Below are positions 17,600-26,241 of a DNA stretch of 64,000 bases, one piece after another. Below the pieces are notes generated by a model that was given only the letters and a program-made list of their open reading frames with translations, ran no database searches and was not told where the DNA came from. Source of the stretch: Methylobacterium radiotolerans JCM 2831 (GTDB lineage Bacteria > Pseudomonadota > Alphaproteobacteria > Rhizobiales > Beijerinckiaceae); the NCBI RefSeq assembly GCF_000019725.1, contig NC_010505.1, forward strand, positions 682,001 through 746,000, written 5' to 3'. Both the position numbers and the translations under genes were made by a program. Position 1 is the stretch's first letter. The number at the start of each line of letters is the position of its first letter.

Positions 17600-19222
17600 A
17601 TGCTGTCCCGTCTGAGAAAACTCGGCGCCCGTGCGGCGCTGGCCGGCGCCCTGGCGCTCTCCGCGAGCACCGCTGCCCTCGCGCAGGGGACGCTGCGGAT
17701 CGGCATGACCGCCTCCGACATCCCGCTGACCACCGGCCAGACCGACAACGGCGGCGAGGGCATGCGGTTCATGGGCTACACGGTCTATGACGGGCTCATC
17801 AATTGGGACCTGTCGAGCGCCGAGCTGGCCTCCGACCTCGTGCCCGGCCTCGCCACGAGCTGGGGCGTCGACGCCGCCGACAAGACCAAGTGGACCTTCA
17901 AGCTCCGGCCGGGCGTGAAATTCCACGACGGCTCGGACTTCACCGCCGACGCGGTGGTCTGGAACCTCGACAAGCTCCTGAAGGCCGACGCGCCGCAATA
18001 CGACCCGCGCCAGTCCGCGCAGGGCAAGACCCGCATCCCGGCGGTCGCGAGCTACCGCGCGGTCGATCCGCTGACCGTCGAGATCACCACCAAGGCCCCT
18101 GACGCGACGCTGCCCTACCAGATCGCCTGGATCATGATGTCGTCGCCGGCCCAGTGGGAGAAGCTCGGCAAGTCCTGGGACGCCTTCGCCAAGCAGCCCT
18201 CGGGCACCGGCCCGTGGAAGCTGACCCTGTTCGCCCCGCGGGAGCGCGCCGAGATGGTCCCGTTCAAGGAGTACTGGGACAAGGACCGCGTCCCGAAGCT
18301 CGACAAGCTCGTGCTGATCCCGCTGCCGGAGGCCAATGCCCGGACCGCGGCCCTGCGCTCCGGTCAGGTGGACTGGATCGAGGCGCCCGCGCCGGATGCC
18401 GTGGCCTCGCTCAAGAGCGCCGGCTTCACCATCGTCACCAACGCCTACCCGCACAACTGGACGTGGCATCTGTCGCGGGTCGAGGGCTCGCCCTGGAACG
18501 ACATCCGCGTCCGCAAGGCGGCGAACCTCGCCATCGACCGCGAGGGCCTGAAGGAGCTGCTCGGCGGCCTCGCCATCCCGGCCAAGGGCTTCATGCCGCC
18601 CGGCCACCAGTGGTTCGGCCACCCGACCTTCGACATCAAGTACGATCCGGAGGCCGCCAAGAAGCTGCTGGCCGAGGCCGGCTACAGCCCGGCCAAGCCC
18701 CTGAAGATCAAGGTCGCGATCTCGGCCTCCGGCTCGGGCCAGATGCAGCCGCTTCCGATGAACGAGTTCGTCCAGCAGAACCTCGCCGACGTGGGGATCC
18801 AGGTCGACTACGAGGTCGTGGAGTGGAACACCCTCATCAATATCTGGCGGGCCGGCGCCAAGGCCGACATCTCCCGCGGCGTCTCGGCGATCAACTATTC
18901 CTACTTCATCCAGGACCCGTTCACCGGCTTCATCCGCCACCTGCAGTGCAATTTCGCTCCGCCGAACGGCACGAACTGGGGCTATTACTGCGACCCGGCG
19001 ATGGACAAGCTGTTCGATCAGGTCCGCAACACCTTCGACAAGGCCGAGCAGACGAAAGTCCTGGAAAAGGTCCACGAGAAGTACGTCGACGACGCGCTGT
19101 TCGTCATGATCACGCACGACGTCAATCCGCGGGCGATGAGCCCCAAGGTGAAGGGCTTCGTCCAGGCGCAGAACTGGTTCCAAGATTTCTCGAAGATCAC
19201 GATGGCGACCGCGGGGCGGTAG
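17600..19222 (+). CDS. ABC transporter substrate-binding protein, family 5
   Basis: A 540-residue periplasmic binding protein of the DppA/OppA type. A signal peptide with hydrophobic residues about 11-27 ends AALAQ. The mature protein shows family-5 blocks such as KWTFKLRPGVKFHDGSDFTADAVVWNLD (seen in two parts) and NDIRVRKAANLAID. The start at 17600 was chosen because it gives the signal peptide; an upstream Met would bury it. Family 5 binds peptides, nickel, opines and other solutes; next to an amidase set it may bind a ureide, carbamoyl or amide compound. A hairpin follows the gene. Confidence 0.9.
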   Translation: MLSRLRKLGARAALAGALALSASTAALAQGTLRIGMTASDIPLTTGQTDNGGEGMRFMGYTVYDGLINWDLSSAELASDLVPGLATSWGVDAADKTKWTFKLRPGVKFHDGSDFTADAVVWNLDKLLKADAPQYDPRQSAQGKTRIPAVASYRAVDPLTVEITTKAPDATLPYQIAWIMMSSPAQWEKLGKSWDAFAKQPSGTGPWKLTLFAPRERAEMVPFKEYWDKDRVPKLDKLVLIPLPEANARTAALRSGQVDWIEAPAPDAVASLKSAGFTIVTNAYPHNWTWHLSRVEGSPWNDIRVRKAANLAIDREGLKELLGGLAIPAKGFMPPGHQWFGHPTFDIKYDPEAAKKLLAEAGYSPAKPLKIKVAISASGSGQMQPLPMNEFVQQNLADVGIQVDYEVVEWNTLINIWRAGAKADISRGVSAINYSYFIQDPFTGFIRHLQCNFAPPNGTNWGYYCDPAMDKLFDQVRNTFDKAEQTKVLEKVHEKYVDDALFVMITHDVNPRAMSPKVKGFVQAQNWFQDFSKITMATAGR

Positions 19223-19230
19223 CGAGACGC

Positions 19231-19261
19231 GGCTCTCCTCCCTCGCGCGGGGAGGAGAGCC
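19231..19261 (+). promoter_or_regulatory. intercistronic hairpin after the binding-protein gene
   Basis: A perfect 12-bp stem (19231-19242 with 19250-19261) and 7-nt loop sits 9 bp after the stop and 31 bp before the permease start. Such hairpins commonly stabilise the binding-protein mRNA or attenuate reading into the membrane genes. It could also be a partial terminator. Confidence 0.6.
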
Positions 19262-19292
19262 CTTACGGTCGGGCGTGACAACAGGGCCTTGA

Positions 19293-20246
19293 ATGCTGCT
19301 CTACATCCTCAAACGGCTGGTCTACGTGACGCCCGTGGCGTTCGGGGTCAGCGTCGTCTGCTTCCTCCTCGTCCACCTCGCGCCGGGGGATCCCCTCAGC
19401 GCGGTCCTGCCCGCCGACGCCACCCAGGCCACCATCGACGAGATGCGGGCCGCCTACGGCTTCGATAAGCCCCTGCCGGTCCAGTACCTGATCTGGCTCT
19501 GGCACGTGCTGCACGGCGATCTCGGCACCTCCATCGCCACCGGCCGGCCGGTGCTCGGCGAGGTCAGCCGCGCCGTGGTGAACTCGCTGATCCTCGCCTC
19601 CGTGGCGACCGTGATCGGCTTCACCTTCGGCACCCTGTTCGGCTTCGTGGCGGGCTATCACCGCAACTCGGTGGCCGACCGCGCGGCCTCCGCCGTGTCG
19701 GTCTTCGGCGTGAGCGTGCCGCATTACTGGCTCGGCATGGTCCTGGTGATCGTGTTCTCGGCCAATCTCGGCTGGCTGCCGCCCACCGGGGCCGGGCCCG
19801 ACGGCTCCAGCAACTGGCGCCCCGACTTCGAGCACCTGCGCTACCTGATCCTGCCGGCGATCACGATGTCGGTGATCCCCATGGGCATCATCGCCCGCAC
19901 GGTCCGGGCGCTCGTGGCCGACATCCTGTCCCAGGACTTCGTCGAGGCCCTGCGCGCCAAAGGCATGGACGAGCGCGGCGTGTTCCGCCACGTCGTGCGC
20001 AACGCCGCCCCGACGGCGCTCGCCATCATGGGCCTGCAGCTCGGCTACCTGCTGGGCGGCTCGATCCTGGTCGAGACCGTGTTCGCGTGGCCCGGCACCG
20101 GCTTCCTCCTCAACGCCGCGATCTTCCAGCGCGACCTGCCCCTGCTCCAGGGCTCGATCCTCGTGCTGGCGATGTTCTTCGTGGTCCTCAACCTGCTGGT
20201 GGACGTGATGCAGACCGCCCTCGACCCGCGCATCGAGCGCGCCTGA
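19293..20246 (+). CDS. ABC transporter permease (DppB type)
   Basis: This 317-residue inner-membrane subunit has about six hydrophobic segments and the cytoplasmic EAA loop (FVEALRAKGMDERGVFRHVVRNA) that docks the ATPases. The N-terminal motif YILKRLVYVTPVAFGVSVVCF is typical of DppB/OppB. It pairs with the next gene in a heterodimeric channel. Confidence 0.92.
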   Translation: MLLYILKRLVYVTPVAFGVSVVCFLLVHLAPGDPLSAVLPADATQATIDEMRAAYGFDKPLPVQYLIWLWHVLHGDLGTSIATGRPVLGEVSRAVVNSLILASVATVIGFTFGTLFGFVAGYHRNSVADRAASAVSVFGVSVPHYWLGMVLVIVFSANLGWLPPTGAGPDGSSNWRPDFEHLRYLILPAITMSVIPMGIIARTVRALVADILSQDFVEALRAKGMDERGVFRHVVRNAAPTALAIMGLQLGYLLGGSILVETVFAWPGTGFLLNAAIFQRDLPLLQGSILVLAMFFVVLNLLVDVMQTALDPRIERA

Positions 20247-20257
20247 GCCGGAGCCCG

Positions 20258-21196
20258 ATGATGACCGCTCCCGTCACCGCGGCCTCCGTCGCCCTCGACG
20301 GCGGCGTGCTCGCCGCCGAGGACGTGGCCCACGGGCCCGAGGCCGCCTTCGCCCCGTCGCGGGGCTTCTGGGGCCATGTCGGCCACCGGCTCGTGCGCGA
20401 CCCCGTCGCCATGGGCGCGGGCGCCGTGATCCTGATCGTCGTGCTGATCGCGATCCTGTCGCCCTGGATCACGCCCATGGACCCCTACAAGGGCTCCATG
20501 CTGCGCCGCCTCAAGCACGTGGGCGACGCCACCTACTGGCTGGGCTCGGACGAGCTCGGCCGCGACATGATCAGCCGGCTGATGCTGGGCTCGCGGCTGT
20601 CGCTGTTCATCGGCGTCACCCCGGTGCTGATCGCCTTCGTGATCGGCTCCGGGATCGGGATCCTCGCCGGCTACGTCGGCGGCTGGACCAACACGATCCT
20701 GATGCGCACCATCGACGTGTTCTTCGCCTTCCCGTCGGTGCTGCTGGCGATCGCGCTGTCCGGCGCGCTCGGCGCCGGCATCTTCAACTCGATCGTGTCG
20801 CTGACCTGCGTGTTCGTGCCCCAGATCGCCCGCGTCGCCGAGAGCGTCACCACGGGCATCCGCAAGCGCGACTACATCGACGCCGCCAAGCTGTCGGGCG
20901 CCTCGGCCCTGACGATCATGCGCGTGCAGGTGCTCGGCAACGTCGTCGGGCCGATCTTCGTCTACGCGACCAGCCTGATCTCGGTGTCGATGATCCTGGC
21001 CTCCGGCCTGTCCTTCCTCGGCCTCGGCGTGCGGCCGCCCGAGCCCGAATGGGGCCTGATGCTCAACACCCTGCGCACGGCGATCTACGTCAACCCGGTC
21101 GTGGCCGCCCTCCCGGGCGTCTGCATCTTCATCGTCTCGATCGCCTTCAACCTGTTCTCGGACGGCCTCCGGTCCGCCATGGAGATTCGCCAGTGA
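20258..21196 (+). CDS. ABC transporter permease (DppC type)
   Basis: A 312-residue partner permease. The DppC hallmark WLGSDELGRDMISRL is at about residue 90, and the EAA loop reads YIDAAKLSGASALTIMRVQVLGN (in parts). There are six predicted membrane segments. The stop overlaps the GTG of the next ATPase gene. Two adjacent ATG codons (20258, 20261) are possible starts. Confidence 0.92.
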   Translation: MMTAPVTAASVALDGGVLAAEDVAHGPEAAFAPSRGFWGHVGHRLVRDPVAMGAGAVILIVVLIAILSPWITPMDPYKGSMLRRLKHVGDATYWLGSDELGRDMISRLMLGSRLSLFIGVTPVLIAFVIGSGIGILAGYVGGWTNTILMRTIDVFFAFPSVLLAIALSGALGAGIFNSIVSLTCVFVPQIARVAESVTTGIRKRDYIDAAKLSGASALTIMRVQVLGNVVGPIFVYATSLISVSMILASGLSFLGLGVRPPEPEWGLMLNTLRTAIYVNPVVAALPGVCIFIVSIAFNLFSDGLRSAMEIRQ

Positions 21197-22248
21197 GCGT
21201 CATCCCGGACGCCCCCGACCCGTTCGCCCGCGACCGCGGCGGACCCGCCCAGCCGCTCCTCTCGGTCTCGGGCCTCGTGAAGCACTTCCCGGTCCGCAAG
21301 GCCGGCGGCAAGCGCCAGGTGGTCCGCGCGGTCGACGGCGTCGACTTCGACGTCCTGAAGGGCGAGACGCTCGGCATCGTCGGCGAGTCCGGCTGCGGGA
21401 AGTCGACCACCGCCAAGCTGCTGATGGGCCTCATCGAGCGCGATTCCGGCACGCTGCTGTACGACGGCCAAGCGGTCGGCGAGCGCGCCATGCCCTGGCG
21501 GTCCTACCGCCGCCAGGCCCAGATGGTGTTCCAGGACAGCTACGCGTCGCTCAACCCGCGCATGACCGTCGAGCAGTCGATCGCCTTCGGCCCGAAGGTC
21601 AACGGCGTGCCCGCCCGGGAGGCGGTGGAGCGCGCCCGCGGGCTGCTCGCCCGGGTCGGCCTGGAGCCGAAGCGCTTCGCCGGCCGCTACCCGCACGAGA
21701 TCTCCGGCGGCCAGCGCCAGCGGGTGAACATCGCCCGATCCCTCGCCCTGGAGCCGCGGCTGGTGCTCCTCGACGAGGCGGTCTCGGCGCTGGACAAGTC
21801 GGTGGAGGCGCAGGTCCTGAACCTGCTCCTCGACCTCAAGGCCGAGTTCGGCCTGACCTACATCTTCATCAGCCACGACCTCAACGTCGTGCGCTTCATC
21901 TCCGACCGGGTCATGGTGATGTATCTCGGCCGGGTCTCCGAGATCGGCCCGTCCGACACGGTGCTCGACGCGCCGGCGCACCCCTACACCGAGGCGCTGC
22001 TCGCCTCGATGCCGTCGCTCGATCCCGACAACCGCACCCAGGCGGCGCTGCTCGCGGGCGACCCGCCGAACCCGATCGACCCGCCCGCGGGCTGCCGCTT
22101 CCACCCGCGCTGCGCCCTGGCGGAGGACGTCTGCGGCCGGACGGAGCCGCCCCTCGACACGATCCGGCCGCTGCACCGCGTCGCCTGCCTCGCCCGGCAG
22201 CCCGGCTCGGGCCACTCCGCGGCCCCCGCGGGCGCGCTGGCAGCATGA
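21193..22248 (+). CDS. ABC transporter ATP-binding protein (OppF/DppF type)
   Basis: This 351-residue ATPase has Walker A GESGCGKST, signature SGGQRQR, Walker B LVLLDEAVSALD, and the C-terminal oligopeptide-transport extension with Cys-containing PAGCRFHPRC. It uses a GTG start overlapping the DppC stop, and its own stop overlaps the next start (ATGA). Together with the next gene it powers the importer from the cytoplasm. Confidence 0.93.
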   Translation: MSVIPDAPDPFARDRGGPAQPLLSVSGLVKHFPVRKAGGKRQVVRAVDGVDFDVLKGETLGIVGESGCGKSTTAKLLMGLIERDSGTLLYDGQAVGERAMPWRSYRRQAQMVFQDSYASLNPRMTVEQSIAFGPKVNGVPAREAVERARGLLARVGLEPKRFAGRYPHEISGGQRQRVNIARSLALEPRLVLLDEAVSALDKSVEAQVLNLLLDLKAEFGLTYIFISHDLNVVRFISDRVMVMYLGRVSEIGPSDTVLDAPAHPYTEALLASMPSLDPDNRTQAALLAGDPPNPIDPPAGCRFHPRCALAEDVCGRTEPPLDTIRPLHRVACLARQPGSGHSAAPAGALAA

Positions 22249-23282
22249 GCACCCCGATGTCCGGTTCAGACCCCGCGGTCGCCCTGAAGGACCTGCGCGT
22301 CGCCTTCGGCAAGGTCCAGGTCGTCGACGGCGTCGACCTGACCCTGGAGCGCGGCCAGGCGCTGGCGCTCATCGGCGAATCCGGCTCCGGCAAGAGCGTG
22401 ACCCTGCGGGCGATCCTGCGGCTGTTCCCGGAGGGGCGCAGCCGGATCGAGGGCGGCATCCGGGCCGCCGGCAAGGACGTGCAGGCGCTGACCCGGCGCC
22501 AGCTCGCCGATTTCCGCGGCGGCGACGTCTCGATGATCTTCCAGGAGCCGCTGCTCGCCTTCGACCCGGTCTACACGGTCGGCCGGCAGATCACCGAGGC
22601 GATCCTGCGGCACGAGACGATCTCCAGGGACGAGGCCCGCAAGCGGGCGCTCGCCCTGTTCGAGCGGGTGCGGATCCCGAGCCCGGAGCGGCGCCTCGAC
22701 AACTACCCGCACGAGATGTCGGGCGGGATGCGCCAGCGGGCCATGATCGCGCTCGCGCTGGCCTGCCGGCCGCAGGTGCTGCTCGCCGACGAGCCGACGA
22801 CGGCGCTCGACGCCACGGTGCAGATCCAGGTGCTGCTGCTCCTGCGCGAGCTGCAGCGCGACCTCGGCCTGTCGATCGTGATCGTCACCCACGACCTCGG
22901 CGCGGCCGTGGAGGTCGCCGACCGGATCGCCGTGATGTACGCGGGCAAGATCGTCGAGACCGGCACGGCGCATCAGGTGGTGCTGAACCCGCACCACCCC
23001 TACACGATCGGCCTGCTGCGCAGCCGGGCGGAAGGGGCGCTCGCCAAGGGCTCGCGGCTCGAGACCATCCCGGGCAGCCCGCCGGATCTCGCGAACCGCC
23101 CGCCGGGCTGCCCGTTCGCGCCGCGCTGCTTCCTGGCCGAGGAGCGCTGCCGCCGCGAGATGCCGCCGGTCGCCGAGATCGCGCCCGGCCACCGGGTCGC
23201 CTGCTGGCGGACCGAGGAGGCCTCGGCGGCCTACCGGGCCGGTCCGACCCCGGTGCGCGCCGCCGAGCCGGTCCCGGCCTGA
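22245..23282 (+). CDS. ABC transporter ATP-binding protein (DppD type)
   Basis: The second ATPase of the importer, 345 residues, with Walker A GESGSGKSV, signature MSGGMRQRAM, Walker B VLLADEPTTALD and the C-terminal PPGCPFAPRC block. The Walker A has Val in place of the usual Thr/Ser at the last position shown, as in many DppD proteins. It is the last gene of the operon, followed by a terminator hairpin. Confidence 0.93.
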   Translation: MSTPMSGSDPAVALKDLRVAFGKVQVVDGVDLTLERGQALALIGESGSGKSVTLRAILRLFPEGRSRIEGGIRAAGKDVQALTRRQLADFRGGDVSMIFQEPLLAFDPVYTVGRQITEAILRHETISRDEARKRALALFERVRIPSPERRLDNYPHEMSGGMRQRAMIALALACRPQVLLADEPTTALDATVQIQVLLLLRELQRDLGLSIVIVTHDLGAAVEVADRIAVMYAGKIVETGTAHQVVLNPHHPYTIGLLRSRAEGALAKGSRLETIPGSPPDLANRPPGCPFAPRCFLAEERCRREMPPVAEIAPGHRVACWRTEEASAAYRAGPTPVRAAEPVPA

Positions 23283-23293
23283 CCTCGACGCCC

Positions 23294-23324
23294 CCGCGCC
23301 GAGGCTTTATCCGGCTCGGCGCGG
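23294..23324 (+). terminator. hairpin ending the amidase/ABC importer operon
   Basis: A 10-bp stem (23294-23303 with 23315-23324) and an 11-nt loop begins 12 bp after the last operon stop. Probable terminator. Confidence 0.65.
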
Positions 23325-23370
23325 TCCCGCGGCGGCGGACCGCGTCCGAACCGGCCGCGCGGGCGTCACG

Positions 23371-24630
23371 ATGAGCCAAGTCCTATCCGGGCCAGTCCCG
23401 TCCGAGATCCTGCTCGTTCCCCGGGGCGAGGCCGGGCACTTCCTGCCGGCGGCCCTCGGCTGGCTGGGCAAGCGGGTCACCGTCACCGCCCAACCCGGCC
23501 CGGCGAACCACGTCCTCTGCCTGCCGGTCCTCGATTTCGTGCGCCTCGGCTTCCCGGAGGCGAACGGGCGCCTCGACCTCCTCGAACCGGGGGATGCCGA
23601 GAACCTCCGCGCCGGGCGCGCCGCGCTGCTCCTCGACCTCTCGAACGAGGGGCCGGGCCTGCACGCGCCGACCTTCGAGGCACTGCACCGGAACCTCGAA
23701 GAACGCGCGATCCCGCGCGAGCGGGTGATCCTGGTCACGCAGAACCGGCTGCTGCGGCTCGACTACGAGCGCCTCTACGGCGAGGGCCTGCGGTTCTGGA
23801 TCTTCGAGTTCTTCCCGCTCCAGGTCGCCCTCTGGCTGGACGACGCCGCGGGTCCGCGGCTCTTCCCCCAGCATCCCCTCGACCGCACCGGCTACGCGCC
23901 CTTCGCCCGCGCCGCCGGCCCGGCCCGGTTCCTCTGCCAGAACGCGGCCCTGCGCTGGCACCGGGTGCTGCTCTACCGCTGGTTCCAGCTCAGCGGGCTG
24001 GACCGGGACGGGCTGATCTCCTTCCACGGCATCGGCGAGGACAACCCGAAGGCCGGCGGCATCAACGTCTTCCACGCGCCGCCGGAGATCGAGGCGGCCT
24101 TCGGGCCGCTGCTCGCCGATGTCGGCAGCTGGATCCCGCGCCGGGCGCGGCGGATCGATGCCGATCAGGGCACCGACATGGTCATGACCCTGGACACCCG
24201 CGCCTACGCGGCGTGCGACCTCACGGTCATCTCGGAGACCGACTTCTTCGAGCCGGGCGTCGAGCGGATCACCGAGAAGTCCCTCAAGGCGGCGGCGACG
24301 GGCCTGCCCTTCGTGACGGTGGGCGCGCCGCGCGCCGTGGAGCGGCTGTCCGAGCTGGGCTTCCAGACCTTCGGCGGCCTGATCGACCACCATTACGACC
24401 TCGTGCCCGACCCGGCCGAGCGCCTGCCGCTCGTGTTCCGGTCGATCGAGCGCGCCTGGGCCGCGTGCCGGGACGACCGGGCACGCTGGCATCGCCTCGC
24501 CCGGGAACAGGCCGAGGCCAACGTGGCCCACGCGCGGCGCGGATTGCTGCCGCAGCTCGAGCGGGTGATGGTCGCGCCGCTGATCGAGCGGCTGAACCGG
24601 TTCATGGAGACGGGCGCGATCGTGCACTGA
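23371..24630 (+). CDS. hypothetical protein, glycosyltransferase-like
   Basis: This 419-residue soluble protein was not assigned to a named family. The C-terminal third contains DLTVISETDFFEPG, ITEKSLKAAATGLPFVTVG and LSELGFQTF, which resemble the nucleotide-sugar binding half of GT-B glycosyltransferases found in capsule and phage-like clusters. The central stretch RFLCQNAALRWHRVLLYRWF also fits that family. No signal peptide or membrane segment is seen. It has its own promoter region after the ABC operon terminator, and its 3' end overlaps the convergent MocR gene by 29 bp. No polysaccharide genes are adjacent, so its role is open. Confidence 0.7.
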   Translation: MSQVLSGPVPSEILLVPRGEAGHFLPAALGWLGKRVTVTAQPGPANHVLCLPVLDFVRLGFPEANGRLDLLEPGDAENLRAGRAALLLDLSNEGPGLHAPTFEALHRNLEERAIPRERVILVTQNRLLRLDYERLYGEGLRFWIFEFFPLQVALWLDDAAGPRLFPQHPLDRTGYAPFARAAGPARFLCQNAALRWHRVLLYRWFQLSGLDRDGLISFHGIGEDNPKAGGINVFHAPPEIEAAFGPLLADVGSWIPRRARRIDADQGTDMVMTLDTRAYAACDLTVISETDFFEPGVERITEKSLKAAATGLPFVTVGAPRAVERLSELGFQTFGGLIDHHYDLVPDPAERLPLVFRSIERAWAACRDDRARWHRLAREQAEANVAHARRGLLPQLERVMVAPLIERLNRFMETGAIVH

Positions 24631-26143
24631 GCGCGTCTCGAGGGTGGCCGTTCGGACGGGGATCCGGCGCACCGCGCAGGGTCTCCGCCAAGCGCCGCAC
24701 GGCCGGCTCGATCGCCCGCTCCGGCACGGCGGCGTAGCCGAGGAGCAGGCCCGGCTCCGCCGGCCCGGCGTGGTAGGCCGAGAGCGCGACCGCCGAGATC
24801 CCCGCGCGCCCGAGCGCCGCCGCGGCGGCCACGTCGCTCAGGGCCGGGCCCCAGGCCGGCCCCGGCCGGGCGATGACGTGCATCCCGCCCTCCATGGCGG
24901 CGACCGCCGCGACGTCCCCGGCGTGGCGGCACGCGGCCTCGATCAGCGCCTCCTGGCGCAGGGCGTAGAGGCGGCGGGTCCGCCGGAGATGACCGGCGAG
25001 GTGTCCGTCCTCGATGAAGCGCGCCAGCGCCCACTGGCCGATCCCGGGCGGGGCGGGGCCCGTCTCGGCCAGCGCCTGATTGACGGGTGCCACGAGGCCG
25101 CGGGGCAGCACGAGGTAGCTCAGGCCGAGGGCGGGCAGCAGCAGCTTCGAGAAGCTGCCGACGTAGATCACCCGGCCGCCGCGATCGAGGGTGCGCAGGG
25201 GCGCGAGCGGGCGCCCGGCATAGCGGTAGGCGCCGTCGTAATCGTCCTCCACGACCCAGCCCGAGACCGCCTCGGCCCAGGCCAGGAGGTCGAGGCGGTT
25301 CTCCAGGCTCATGGCGTGCCCGAGGGGGTAATGGTGGGCCGGCGTCACCACCGCGAGCCGCGCGCCGGGCGTCCGCGCGGCGGCCGGGGTCACCGACAGG
25401 CCCCCGGGACCGACCGGGACAGGGATCGGGTTCAGGCCCGCGCTGGCGAGGGCCTGCGCGATGCCGGGGAAGCCGGGCTCCTCGACCAGGGCGGCCTCGC
25501 CGGGATCCAGGAGCAGCTCGGCGAGCAGGCGCAGGCTCTGGCGGATGCCCGCGGTGACGATGACGTCGTCGGCCTCGCAGGCGACGCCGCGCGCTTGGCC
25601 CAGATAGGCGGCGATGGCGCCGCGCAGGGCCGGCGAGCCGCGCGGGTCCGGCCGCTCGGTCGGGCCGTGGCGCCATTCGGCCTGCAGCAGGCGGCCCCAG
25701 ACCTCGAACGGAAAGGCGTCCTGGGCCGGCCGGCCGAGGGCGAAAGCGTCGGGCACCGCCGGACCCGCCATGTAGCGCCGCGGCGGCGCGGCCACGAGGC
25801 GGGTGCCCCGCCGGGACAGGTTCGGGGCCGGCTCGGTGCCCGGCCGCCGGAGCGGACCGGGCGCCGGCAGCGCGTCGTCCGGCAAGGTCGCGGCGACGCG
25901 CGTCGCGGAGCCCGGCCGCGCCGTCAGGTAGCCCTCGGCGGTCAGCTGCTCCAGCGCCAGGACGACGGTGCCGCGCGCGCAGCCGAGGTCGGCGGCCAGG
26001 ACCCGCGAGGCCGGGAGCCGGGCCCCGCGCGGCAGCCGGCGTTCGAGGATCGCCGCGCGCAGAGCCTCCCGGAGCTGGGCGTGCAGCGGCGCCGCGGCCG
26101 CGGCGTTGAGGGTCAGCGTCAGGGGCAGGGGAGCCCGGGCCAT
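24602..26143 (-). CDS. MocR-family PLP-dependent transcriptional regulator
   Basis: A 513-residue fusion of an N-terminal GntR-type winged helix (about 15-80; LPASRVLAADLGCARGTVVLALEQL) and an aminotransferase-like domain (about 120-480). The PLP lysine is in YVGSFSKLLLPALGL, and VEDDYDGAYRY is the usual Asp/Tyr region. Such proteins (PdxR, GabR) sense PLP or amino compounds. It is divergent from a PaiB-like/GNAT pair; direct repeats in the shared 98-bp gap are likely operators. Confidence 0.9.
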   Translation of the reverse strand: MARAPLPLTLTLNAAAAAPLHAQLREALRAAILERRLPRGARLPASRVLAADLGCARGTVVLALEQLTAEGYLTARPGSATRVAATLPDDALPAPGPLRRPGTEPAPNLSRRGTRLVAAPPRRYMAGPAVPDAFALGRPAQDAFPFEVWGRLLQAEWRHGPTERPDPRGSPALRGAIAAYLGQARGVACEADDVIVTAGIRQSLRLLAELLLDPGEAALVEEPGFPGIAQALASAGLNPIPVPVGPGGLSVTPAAARTPGARLAVVTPAHHYPLGHAMSLENRLDLLAWAEAVSGWVVEDDYDGAYRYAGRPLAPLRTLDRGGRVIYVGSFSKLLLPALGLSYLVLPRGLVAPVNQALAETGPAPPGIGQWALARFIEDGHLAGHLRRTRRLYALRQEALIEAACRHAGDVAAVAAMEGGMHVIARPGPAWGPALSDVAAAAALGRAGISAVALSAYHAGPAEPGLLLGYAAVPERAIEPAVRRLAETLRGAPDPRPNGHPRDALSARSRPSP

Positions 26144-26148
26144 GCAGC

Positions 26149-26181
26149 GAATTGGTCCAGTCGCAGTTCGAGAATTGGACC
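26149..26181. promoter_or_regulatory. direct repeats between the MocR gene and its divergent target
   Basis: GAATTGGTCC (26149-26158) and GAATTGGACC (26172-26181) repeat with 23-bp spacing. MocR regulators typically bind paired direct repeats about two helical turns apart. The first copy begins 6 bp upstream of the MocR start, suggesting autoregulation together with control of the divergent genes. Confidence 0.55.
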
Positions 26182-26241
26182 TTTCGCCTGGACCGCCGAA
26201 CGGTCAAGCACGGGTCCGCACGACCGCCGCAGGACAGGCCC

